A DNA stretch of 8,460 nucleotides from the NCBI GenBank assembly GCA_009922885.1, contig RFUP01000082.1, positions 1-8,460 on the forward strand, read 5' to 3'. The translations under genes and the position numbers were made by a program. Below the pieces are notes generated by a model. That model was not told where the DNA came from, did not search any database, and saw nothing but the letters and a program-made list of their open reading frames with translations. Positions 1 to 5,906 of this stretch are shown in pieces; the first letter of the stretch is position 1, and each line of letters starts with the position of its first letter. This stretch comes from Paracoccaceae bacterium (lineage in GTDB: Bacteria > Pseudomonadota > Alphaproteobacteria > Rhodobacterales > Rhodobacteraceae).

Positions 1-753
1 CTTTGTGGCGCGGGCCCCGGTGATCCGGGGCTATTGACCCTGCACGCCCTCAATGCGCTGCGGCAGGCAGAGGTGGTGATCTACGACGCACTTGTGGACG
101 AGCGGATCCTTGAGTGGGCGCCTAGGGCCGAAAAGATCTATGCGGGCAAACGCGGCGGCAAGCCATCCTCCATCCAACGCGACATTTCGCTTCGGCTTGT
201 CGATCTGGCGCGGGCAGGCAAGCGCGTCTTGCGGCTCAAGGGGGGCGACCCGTTTGTTTTCGGGCGCGGCGGCGAAGAGGCGCAGACGCTCGTGCAGCAT
301 GGCGTTCCGGTGCGGATCATCCCCGGTATCAGCGCCGGGATCGGTGGCCTTGCCTATGCGGGCATCCCCCTGACCGAGCGCGGCACCAATCAGGCCGTCA
401 CTTTCGTCACGGGCCATGACGCGGATGGCGGGCTTTCGGCATCGGTGGATTGGCAGGCCTTGGCGAAGGTTTCGGGCACGATCGTGGTCTATATGGGCAT
501 GAAACACGCACAGGCGATCTCGGACGCGCTCATTGCCGGAGGCCGCAGCGCCGATGAGCCTGTGGCGGTGGTGATGGCTGCCTCCACGGATACGCAACGG
601 GTGTTGGAAACCACGCTCGGCACACTGGATGCCGATATCCGCGCCGCCGGATTGGAGCCGCCTGCCCTGCTGGCGATTGGGAAATCCGTGTTGATCGAAG
701 GCGAGGCCGCGCCACGGGTTCGCAGAGCGGCCTACGCAATAGCAGCGGAATGA
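1..753 (+). CDS. cobA: Uroporphyrinogen-III C-methyltransferase (SUMT), 5' end outside window
   Basis: This enzyme transfers two methyl groups from S-adenosylmethionine to uroporphyrinogen III, giving precorrin-2, the branch point to siroheme and cobalamin in the cytoplasm. The reading frame is open from base 1; 250 residues are visible before TGA at 751-753. The visible part begins in the family's N-terminal glycine-rich motif (GAGPGDPGLLT, visible residues 3-13), so probably only 10-30 residues are missing, unless a CysG-type dehydrogenase domain lies upstream. Other family signatures are GGDPFVFGRGGEE (about 81-93) and PGISAGIGGLAYAGIPLTERG (about 108-128), followed by TNQAVTFVTGHD. An internal TTG at 34 is not the start, because the conserved motif extends upstream of it. 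The gene ends 3 bases from the antiporter stop (tail to tail) and no hairpin terminator is visible. The methyltransferase assignment is strong; siroheme or cobalamin use cannot be decided here. Confidence 0.93.
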   Translation, partial: LCGAGPGDPGLLTLHALNALRQAEVVIYDALVDERILEWAPRAEKIYAGKRGGKPSSIQRDISLRLVDLARAGKRVLRLKGGDPFVFGRGGEEAQTLVQHGVPVRIIPGISAGIGGLAYAGIPLTERGTNQAVTFVTGHDADGGLSASVDWQALAKVSGTIVVYMGMKHAQAISDALIAGGRSADEPVAVVMAASTDTQRVLETTLGTLDADIRAAGLEPPALLAIGKSVLIEGEAAPRVRRAAYAIAAE

Positions 754-756
754 AGA

Positions 757-2580
757 TCAGGAGGCCGCGGCCTCTTGTTCCTCAATCGGGGAGAGCGACA
801 TCAAGCGAACCCCATCCCCGCCTTTGACATTGTCGCCCTTGAAGGGAAGGCGGAATTTCCCACTGGTTTGGATCACCAGCATCAGAACCGCTTCGCTTTG
901 ATCGGTGCGCCAGTTTTCCAGCGTGTATTCCTCGGTGAGGCGCGTGACGCGGAATTCCCATCCCTGCGCGACACGCGCTTCCAGCTCGCGGAGGGTCATC
1001 CCACGGCCAAAGGCCTTGCCGCCCAGCGTGGAAGGCAGCGCGTGACGCGACGAGGCTTCCTTCTCGCGGGCCACTTGATAAACATGCTCCCGCCCAAATT
1101 CCGGTGAAAGGTCGGTCGCGACGAGGGTATTGTAGGCATCGTTATCAGTAGCGGCGACGATCACGCCGAAATCCAGCAATTCCAGATGGTTCTCGGCCGC
1201 TTCCGAGAGGATATCGCCGGGGAACGTTGGCAAGCCCGCGGCGCGGGCCGCGCGCAGATGCGACCAGTTCGGGTCGGTCAGAAGCACCGGCACTTTCATC
1301 TTGCGGAGCGCCTCGGCAAAGGCCGTGGTGAAGCGGTTGCCGCCAACGAGAAGAATGCCCGGCTGTGCCGCGCCAGTGAGGCCCAAAGCCTTGGCGATGG
1401 GGCGAAGGGTGAAGCCGTGGAAAACCACGGTTGTGGCCACCAGCACGAACGCCAAGGGGCCGACGAGCGCGCCGTCAGCCACGCCGATTTCCGCGAGGCG
1501 ATCCCCGAAGAGGCCCGCAACCGCCACCAGAACCACACCGCGCGGGCCTGTGAACGCGATGAAGGCGCGTTCTTTCAGCGGAAGTGCCGTGCCGATCAGG
1601 GAGGCAAGCACCGTCAGAGGGCGCGCGATCAGCACCACGGCCAGCACGAAGGCCACCGCGCGCCAGTCAAGCCGCGCGAGTTCGGAGAAATCGAGGCCAG
1701 CGGCCAAGAGGATGAACACGCCCGACACGAGAAGCACCGTGGCGTGTTCCTTGAAGCGGCGGAGTTCTTCGTAGCTCGGCAGATCGGCATTGGCGATCCA
1801 GACGCCCATGATCGTTACGGCCAACAGACCGCTTTCATGCAAGAGCGCATCAGAAGCGGCGAAGGCCGCCAGCACCGAGACGAAGAGCACGGGCACTTTC
1901 ATGTATTCCGGCACCCAGCCCCGCCGGAAAGCGCGCACGATGAGCCATCCGGCAGCGATGCCGATGGCCGTGGCAAACGCGATGCCCAAGCTGAGATCCA
2001 CCACCGCTTGACCCGCCGTGACGCCGGCATTCAAGACCGCCACCACTTCAAACGCCAACACCGCCGCCAATGCGCCAATGGGGTCGTTAACGATGGCTTC
2101 CCATTGCAGAAGCGCCGCCGGACGCCGCGAGAGGCGGGCGGAGCGCAGGAGTGGTGCGATCACAGTGGGGCCCGTGACGATCATGATGCCACCGAAAACC
2201 GCCGAAGCTTCCCAGCCAAGCCCTGCGCCGTAATGGAGTGCCAGTGCCGAGGTGAGCCAGCCCAATGGCGCGCCGATCACCACAAGGCGTTTCACGCCCT
2301 TCGCCGCATCGTTCAGGGTGTGGAAATTGAGCGTGAGGCCGCCCTCAAAGAGAATAATCGCCACGGCAATCGAAATCATCGGGCCTTTGAGCGCGCCGAT
2401 ATCGCGATCCGGATCGAACACGCCGAAGACAGGCCCAAGCAGAACGCCCGCGATCAGCATGAGCACGATGGCGGGCAAATTGAGGCGCCACGCGGCGAGT
2501 TGTGCGCCTACGCCCACTGCGCCCACAAGCGCAAGCGCAGTCACAGGGCTGAGAGCCCCGGCGGCAACATCGATAGCCAT
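757..2580 (-). CDS. CPA1-type cation/proton antiporter with C-terminal TrkA-N-like domain
   Basis: Predicted inner-membrane Na+(K+)/H+ antiporter of 607 residues. Residues about 11-400 form roughly a dozen hydrophobic segments. They include GPTVIAPLLR (137-146), the Asn-Asp pair N165-D166 in EAIVNDPIGA expected of CPA1 exchangers, and GPRGVVLVAVA (345-355). A soluble tail follows, beginning with a Rossmann-like strand and glycine turn (ILLVGGNRF, 409-417) and a second half (FGVIVAATDNDAYN, 471-484), as in TrkA-N/RCK nucleotide-binding domains. This suggests gating by a nucleotide or redox ligand. The start at 2580 is chosen because AAGGAG (2590-2595) sits 9 bases upstream; an upstream in-frame start at 2661 would run deep into the dGTPase gene. 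The start lies 16 bases after the dGTPase stop, so the two are probably co-transcribed. The ion preferred cannot be read from the sequence. Confidence 0.9.
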   Translation of the reverse strand: MAIDVAAGALSPVTALALVGAVGVGAQLAAWRLNLPAIVLMLIAGVLLGPVFGVFDPDRDIGALKGPMISIAVAIILFEGGLTLNFHTLNDAAKGVKRLVVIGAPLGWLTSALALHYGAGLGWEASAVFGGIMIVTGPTVIAPLLRSARLSRRPAALLQWEAIVNDPIGALAAVLAFEVVAVLNAGVTAGQAVVDLSLGIAFATAIGIAAGWLIVRAFRRGWVPEYMKVPVLFVSVLAAFAASDALLHESGLLAVTIMGVWIANADLPSYEELRRFKEHATVLLVSGVFILLAAGLDFSELARLDWRAVAFVLAVVLIARPLTVLASLIGTALPLKERAFIAFTGPRGVVLVAVAGLFGDRLAEIGVADGALVGPLAFVLVATTVVFHGFTLRPIAKALGLTGAAQPGILLVGGNRFTTAFAEALRKMKVPVLLTDPNWSHLRAARAAGLPTFPGDILSEAAENHLELLDFGVIVAATDNDAYNTLVATDLSPEFGREHVYQVAREKEASSRHALPSTLGGKAFGRGMTLRELEARVAQGWEFRVTRLTEEYTLENWRTDQSEAVLMLVIQTSGKFRLPFKGDNVKGGDGVRLMSLSPIEEQEAAAS

Positions 2581-2596
2581 GGTAAAAGTCTCCTTG

Positions 2597-3763
2597 TTAA
2601 ACGCCCGGCGGACGAAGGCTCGGGTCGGCACCGCAGAGGCGCACGTATTCTTGTAGAGCAAAGCGGTCGGTCATGCCCGAAATGTAATCGCAAACGATCC
2701 GCGCAAGCTGAATTTCGCTCGTCACGTCCGCCACATCCTTCCGCCATTGCTTCGGGAGGAGCGAGGGGTCCGCCATGTAGAGCGGAAAGAGTGCGCGAAC
2801 GCTCCCCGTGACGTATTTGCGCATCTCGACCACGGCAGGCGCGCGATACATGCGGTGAAAGAGGAACGCGCGGATCACTTTCAGATCGGTCCAGAGCGCG
2901 GGCGAGAATTGCACCACCATCCGCCCTGCCCCGCGCACCTCAGAGGCGGACTGCGGATCAAGCTCGGCCAGCTGCGCTTTGCTCACGGCAATCACATCCT
3001 CGACCAAAACGCCGAAGAAACGGCGCAGCGCTTCATGGCGGCGGCGGTAGTAATTCAGGCCTTTATATTTGCGATCCACCTCGGCGAAACAATCGCCAAG
3101 GATCGGCATTTCGGCGATTTCATCGGTGGAGAAAAGTTCGGCCCGCAATCCGTCATGCAGGTCGTGGTTATTATAGGCGATGTCATCCGAGAGCGCGGCC
3201 ACCTGCGCTTCGGCGCTGGCATGGGTGTGCAATTCAAGGTCATGGCGAGCGTTATAGGCGGCAAGCGCCCAAGGGATGTCGCCTGTGACCGGACCATTAT
3301 GTTTTGCAATACCTTCAAGGGTTTCCCATGTGAGGTTCAACCCATCCCACTCGGCGTAATGGCGTTCGAGATCGGTGACGATGCGGATCGCTTGGGCGTT
3401 GTGATCGAAGCCGCCATAGGGGGCCATGAGATCGGCCAAGGCATCTTCACCGGTGTGCCCGAACGGCGGGTGGCCCAAGTCATGCGCCAGCGCGACGGCT
3501 TCGGTCAGTTCCACGTTGAGGCCCAAAGTGCCCGCAATGGTGCGCGCCACTTGCGCCACTTCGATGGAATGCGTCAGGCGCGTGCGGAAATAGTCGCCCT
3601 CGTGTTCGATGAAAACTTGCGTCTTGTGCTTCAGGCGGCGGAAGGCGGAAGCATGGATGATGCGGTCGCGGTCGCGCTGGAAGCAGGAGCGAAAATGGCT
3701 TTCTTCCTCGGGAAAGAGCCGCCCCCGGCTGTCTGCCGGATTGCAGGCATAGCGTGCCATCAT
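2597..3763 (-). CDS. dgt: dGTP triphosphohydrolase-like HD-domain protein
   Basis: HD-superfamily nucleotide hydrolase; the family splits dNTPs (typically dGTP) into the nucleoside and tripolyphosphate and helps balance dNTP pools. It is 388 residues from the chosen start, the size usual for the type 2 dGTPase-like proteins. Metal-binding HD residues are visible: H65 (LTHSIEVAQVAR), H94-D95 (ALAHDLGHPPFGHTGED) and D193/D194 (LSDDIAYNNHD). The N-terminal block RDRDRIIHASAFRRLKHKTQVF is also characteristic. The start is ATG at 3761-3763, with AAGGGA 8 bases upstream; the adjacent ATG at 3758-3760 is possible, and a GTG at 3796 would bypass this Shine-Dalgarno site. The gene is divergent from the ErpA-like gene and leads into the antiporter. 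Substrate range is not determinable, since proteins of this type are often annotated only as dGTPase-like. Confidence 0.93.
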   Translation of the reverse strand: MMARYACNPADSRGRLFPEEESHFRSCFQRDRDRIIHASAFRRLKHKTQVFIEHEGDYFRTRLTHSIEVAQVARTIAGTLGLNVELTEAVALAHDLGHPPFGHTGEDALADLMAPYGGFDHNAQAIRIVTDLERHYAEWDGLNLTWETLEGIAKHNGPVTGDIPWALAAYNARHDLELHTHASAEAQVAALSDDIAYNNHDLHDGLRAELFSTDEIAEMPILGDCFAEVDRKYKGLNYYRRRHEALRRFFGVLVEDVIAVSKAQLAELDPQSASEVRGAGRMVVQFSPALWTDLKVIRAFLFHRMYRAPAVVEMRKYVTGSVRALFPLYMADPSLLPKQWRKDVADVTSEIQLARIVCDYISGMTDRFALQEYVRLCGADPSLRPPGV

Positions 3764-3837
3764 GGTTCGGTCCCTTGTCGCCTTGTTTTCCTGCACTTAT
3801 ATTGGCGTCAGGAGATAAGGGAAACACCGGAAACGCC
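3764..3837. promoter_or_regulatory. Divergent intergenic region between dgt and erpA-like genes
   Basis: These 74 bases separate two genes transcribed away from each other and must carry both sets of upstream signals. It is more AT-rich in the middle (around 3783-3804) than the flanking genes. The minus-strand Shine-Dalgarno AAGGGA for dgt lies at its left end. On the minus strand TATAAG (complement of 3797-3802) could act as a -10 for dgt, but its -35 match is poor. It overlaps the + strand -10 proposed for the erpA-like gene, so the two promoters may be mutually exclusive. No clear palindromic operator was found. Confidence 0.5.
3775..3803 (+). promoter_or_regulatory. Candidate sigma-70-type promoter of the erpA-like gene
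   Basis: A -35-like TTGTCG (3775-3780, 4 of 6 matches to TTGACA) and a -10-like TATATT (3798-3803, 5 of 6 matches to TATAAT) are separated by exactly 17 bases. Transcription would start near 3810, giving a leader of about 28 bases that contains the GGAG/AAGGG region before the ATG at 3838. The -35 hexamer lies just upstream of the dgt start codon. This is a consensus match only. Confidence 0.4.
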
Positions 3838-4164
3838 ATGCAAATCCCGCCAAAAGTCACTTCACGCGCCTTTGAACGCCTTGCCGAAATCGGCGCGGCT
3901 GCCTCCGGAAAGGTCCTTCGTGTGGCCGTTGAGGGCGGTGGATGCTCGGGCTTCCAATATGACATCCGCCTTGATGAAATGCCGGGATCGGAAGATCTGG
4001 TGCTGACGGGCGCGGGCGAGACCGTGGTGGTCGATACCGTTTCCCTGCCCTTCCTCGCGGGTGCAACCATCGACTTCGCGGATGAAATCATTGGGGCGCG
4101 CTTTGTGATCGAGAACCCGAATGCCACCGCGTCTTGCGGCTGCGGCACGTCCTTCTCGATCTAA
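3838..4164 (+). CDS. erpA: A-type iron-sulfur carrier/insertion protein (HesB/IscA/ErpA family)
   Basis: A 108-residue A-type carrier that receives Fe-S clusters from the assembly scaffold and passes them to apoproteins in the cytoplasm. The three ligand cysteines are all present: C36 in VEGGGCSGFQY and C100/C102 in ATASCGCGTSF at the C-terminus. The block FADEIIGARFVIENPNA preceding the CGC motif is also typical. The start at 3838 gives the usual family length; an upstream in-frame start at 3754 would overlap dgt and add a non-conserved tail. The Shine-Dalgarno is weak (CCGGAA just upstream; a better GGAGATAAGGG lies 16 or more bases away). ErpA is favoured over IscA or SufA because no isc/suf genes are adjacent and similar stand-alone copies sit beside dgt in related bacteria (from memory), but paralogue identity is uncertain. 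Its TAA stop overlaps the stop of the opposing gene. Confidence 0.9.
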   Translation: MQIPPKVTSRAFERLAEIGAAASGKVLRVAVEGGGCSGFQYDIRLDEMPGSEDLVLTGAGETVVVDTVSLPFLAGATIDFADEIIGARFVIENPNATASCGCGTSFSI

Positions 4165-5231
4165 ACGGCCATCCCCGGCTGTGACGCACGGGCGAAGCCC
4201 TCGAAAAACGCCTCAAACCCCGGCAAGGCGGCTTCAGCTGTAGCCAGAACCTCTTGCGAAGCATCCGAGAGCGAGGCGGTCAGACGCCCGCGCATCTTGC
4301 TCCAATCTGCCGCCCGCGCTCCTTCGATGGCGAAAAGCTGTTGCGACATTTCCCGCAGCACCGGCACGCGGCCCGTAGCAGCGCGGAAGCTCACGCGGTC
4401 CTCTGGGATCGGTTGGGCGAAAAGGCTATCGCCTGCCGTCGCAAGTGCCCAGTTGCACACGAAGTACTCGTGGTACTCATCGGCCAAGGACGCGCCCGCC
4501 TCAGCGGTAAGGGTGTAGAGGCGTAGCTCTTCGCGGATCCACTCTTCCCAGATCGCGGGCGGCACTTGGCCTGCGTGGCGCAGAGCGATGCAGCATTCGG
4601 CCAGAAGATCGGCGTTCTGGTCGAGATAGGCGAGGGTTCCGGCGAATTGCAGGCTCGTGACCGCCTCTGGCGGCAGATCGGGCGCAACCCGGCCATACTC
4701 GGAAAGGTAGAAAACCGTATGGGTCAACTCGTAGGCGGCCTTCTTGTTCGGCAGCGCGAAGGTGGCACTGCGGGCGGTAAAGGCGCGCAGGCGGTCATTC
4801 AGCCCCGGATCGGAAGCAGTTTGCCCCGAACGACGGACCAAGCGGCGGGCTTCGGCGCGTTGGAGATCGGAGATTTCCGCCTCCGGCAAGCCCTGCCGAA
4901 CCGCCCATTCCGTGAGCATCGCCGCTTTGGTTCCAGGCAGGCCCAGAGCCTCCAGATCGGCGGCGATCGACAGAAGAAAACGGTAGTATTGCGGGAAAAA
5001 CCCCATGCGGTTTTCGAGGCTTTCATAGAAGGCCTCAAGCGGGGCCAGCGCCTCGGCACTCAAGGCATGGCCCGTGCATTCAAGGATATTCAGCAGCTCG
5101 GCCACCTCTTTCATCCAGAACACATCCTCAAGCGAGCGGCGTTCGGATGCGAAGGTTTGAGTGAGGGCCGCGAAGCGTTGCGCTTCGTTTTGCCGAGGCG
5201 AGCGGGCCTGAAAGCTGAGGATGTTTGTCAT
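4161..5231 (-). CDS. Unassigned helical protein, partner of the FCSGL repeat peptide
   Basis: I do not recognise this 356-residue protein as a family of known function. It appears cytoplasmic: no signal peptide, no membrane segments, and composition rich in Ala, Leu, Glu and Arg, indicating an all-helical fold. Segments that look conserved rather than merely amphipathic are KKAAYELTHTVFYLSEYGR (163-181, with H171), LDQNADLLAECCIALRHAG (203-221, with D207, E212, C213, C214, H219) and DEYHEYFVCNWALA (251-264, with H254 and C259). The repeated His/Asp/Glu/Cys could be metal or active-site ligands, but this is inference. The start at 5231 has AAGGGG (5239-5244) 7 bases upstream; the in-frame extension to 5336 would overlap the repeat gene and is rejected. 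It begins 46 bases after the repeat peptide's stop on the same strand, with no terminator between, so it is probably co-transcribed and functionally linked: a maturation enzyme, chaperone, export adaptor or immunity protein are all possible. Confidence 0.85.
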   Translation of the reverse strand: MTNILSFQARSPRQNEAQRFAALTQTFASERRSLEDVFWMKEVAELLNILECTGHALSAEALAPLEAFYESLENRMGFFPQYYRFLLSIAADLEALGLPGTKAAMLTEWAVRQGLPEAEISDLQRAEARRLVRRSGQTASDPGLNDRLRAFTARSATFALPNKKAAYELTHTVFYLSEYGRVAPDLPPEAVTSLQFAGTLAYLDQNADLLAECCIALRHAGQVPPAIWEEWIREELRLYTLTAEAGASLADEYHEYFVCNWALATAGDSLFAQPIPEDRVSFRAATGRVPVLREMSQQLFAIEGARAADWSKMRGRLTASLSDASQEVLATAEAALPGFEAFFEGFARASQPGMAV

Positions 5232-5266
5232 GGAATTACCCCTTGATACCAAAGCCTTCAGGCCCG
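5203..5266 (-). repeat. 10-bp inverted repeat flanking the start of the 356-residue gene
   Basis: The arms at 5203-5212 and 5257-5266 are exact reverse complements (CGGGCCTGAA / TTCAGGCCCG), separated by 44 bases. In the minus-strand mRNA they would place the Shine-Dalgarno (5239-5244) and start codon (5229-5231) of the 356-residue protein inside a large loop. The left arm lies in coding sequence (codons for FQAR). A chance match of this size is not improbable in a window this long, so a regulatory role is speculative. Confidence 0.35.
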
Positions 5267-5277
5267 TTCTTCCCGAA

Positions 5278-5619
5278 TCAGAGACCGGAGCAGAACGCGC
5301 CGACTTCCTCGCCCTGAAGCGCCGCAGAGGCTGCACGCGGGGCGAGACCTGAGCAGAAGGAGCCTGTCACATCGCCCGCATCGATGCTGGACGCGGTCGG
5401 TGCGAGGCCCGAGCAGAATGCACCGACTTCATCACCGGTAACGAGGCTGGAGGTGGTCAGGGCGAGACCAGAACAGAACGAACCAGTCAGATCGCCTGCA
5501 ATGAGGCTCGATGTTGTGGGGGCGAGGCCCGAGCAGAACATTTCCAGGCCAAGACCCTCGTGAAGGTCAGTGACGGTGGTTGCGACGGAAGCGGCAGAAA
5601 TTTTCCGAAGAGCAGTCAT
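5278..5619 (-). CDS. Five-repeat FCSGL peptide, candidate multi-core RiPP precursor
   Basis: This 113-residue protein has a short N-terminal part (about 27 residues, MTALRKISAAS...LHEGLGLEM) followed by five exact FCSGL units with Cys at residues 29, 49, 69, 89 and 110. The first four units continue with a variable AP-T/A-T/A-SS stretch and a Gly-Asp/Glu stretch; the protein ends immediately after the fifth FCSGL. Spacing is 20 residues (21 for the last). Cys occurs only in the repeats, and Ser/Thr are abundant there. The start at 5619 has GGGAG 7 bases upstream (GGGAGATCACAAATG). There is no strong signal peptide or membrane segment. The unassigned 356-residue gene follows on the same strand. 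The leader-plus-repeated-core layout resembles multi-core ribosomal peptide precursors; a metal-binding or solenoid repeat protein is the alternative. I cannot name the family, and no classical lanthipeptide, radical-SAM or YcaO enzyme is in view. Confidence 0.85.
   Translation of the reverse strand: MTALRKISAASVATTVTDLHEGLGLEMFCSGLAPTTSSLIAGDLTGSFCSGLALTTSSLVTGDEVGAFCSGLAPTASSIDAGDVTGSFCSGLAPRAASAALQGEEVGAFCSGL
5281..5538 (-). repeat. In-frame tandem repeat array (60-bp unit, 120-bp higher-order unit)
   Basis: FCSGL-coding segments lie at 5524-5538, 5464-5478, 5404-5418, 5344-5358 and 5281-5295 (copies 1-5 in reading order). Units 1 and 3 end in GDLTGS/GDVTGS, while units 2 and 4 end in GDEVGA/GEEVGA, showing an alternating 40-residue period. 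Copies 1 and 3 have the same 15-base sequence (TTCTGCTCGGGCCTC), consistent with duplication of a two-unit block. Elsewhere the units have diverged, mostly at third codon positions. Confidence 0.9.
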
Positions 5620-5906
5620 TTGTGATCTCCCAGATGCAGGTTGTCAGTAAGCCAACAATTACACGTTATGCGCGCAATTCAACAAATATTACTCTCTCTG
5701 TGCGTGTATTCCGGATGTCCTACTCACCAATACCAGCCCAAACCCTTATAAATGATGAATAGTTTTCTCCTCTAGGTTGCGTATGTATTTTTGCGATTTC
5801 CCGGCCTCAGAGCGCGCAACACCCCTCAGGGCGTGCGAATCACACCCCCGGACTTGCCTTCCGGCCCCCCTTGGGGCGATAGAGAAGCATCAAGAGGGAG
5901 CCAGAG
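5620..5906. other. AT-richer intergenic region between repeat-peptide gene and xth
   Basis: This 287-base gap separates two divergent genes and is the longest non-coding stretch in the window. The part nearest the repeat gene (about 5640-5800) is clearly AT-richer than its surroundings, as expected for promoters. The part nearest xth (about 5805-5880) is GC-rich with small imperfect hairpins: CCGGA/TCCGG (5848-5852 with 5860-5864) and GCCCC/GGGGC (5864-5868 with 5873-5877). These lie in the probable xth leader but are too short to call a regulator. A TATAAA at 5747-5752 on the + strand is a possible -10 for xth with a poor -35. No convincing small ORF or RNA gene was seen. Confidence 0.6.
5658..5685 (-). 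promoter_or_regulatory. Weak candidate promoter of the repeat-peptide operon
   Basis: On the minus strand a -35-like TTGTTG (5680-5685) and a -10-like TGTAAT (5658-5663, 5 of 6 matches to TATAAT) are 16 bases apart, within the AT-rich patch. Transcription would start near 5651, giving a leader of about 32 bases up to the ATG at 5619. An 8-base palindrome TGCGCGCA (5669-5676) lies in the spacer and could be an operator, though such short palindromes are common in GC-rich DNA. Confidence 0.3.

Noticed and set aside
31..597. 188-codon minus-strand frame opposite cobA
   Set aside because: Antisense shadow of the SUMT gene; no motif or ribosome-binding site supports it.
1186..2811. Long + strand open frame (541 codons) opposite the antiporter gene
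   Set aside because: Its translation is rich in Arg, His and Gly with no recognisable motif. It is the antisense shadow of a well-supported membrane transporter in GC-rich DNA.
2747..4006. Long + strand open frame (419 codons) opposite dgt
   Set aside because: It runs antisense to the dGTPase HD motifs and out of frame with the erpA-like gene; composition and lack of motifs mark it as a shadow.
5232..5336. N-terminal extension of the 356-residue protein to 5336
   Set aside because: It would overlap the repeat-peptide gene in another frame, has Arg/Ser-rich non-conserved residues, and ignores the AAGGGG site in front of the ATG at 5231.
5278..5619. Repeat peptide as a CRISPR-like or non-coding tandem repeat
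   Set aside because: Repeats are 60-63 bases, contiguous, in frame, and diverge mainly at third codon positions while coding is preserved; this fits protein selection, not spacer-repeat architecture.
5580..5762. 60-codon + strand frame in the intergenic region
   Set aside because: It begins antisense within the repeat-peptide gene, has no good ribosome-binding site, and its translation has no coherent features.
5848..5877. Small hairpins upstream of xth as a riboswitch or terminator
   Set aside because: Stems are only 5 bp, with no U-run and no recognisable riboswitch core; such pairings are common in GC-rich leaders.
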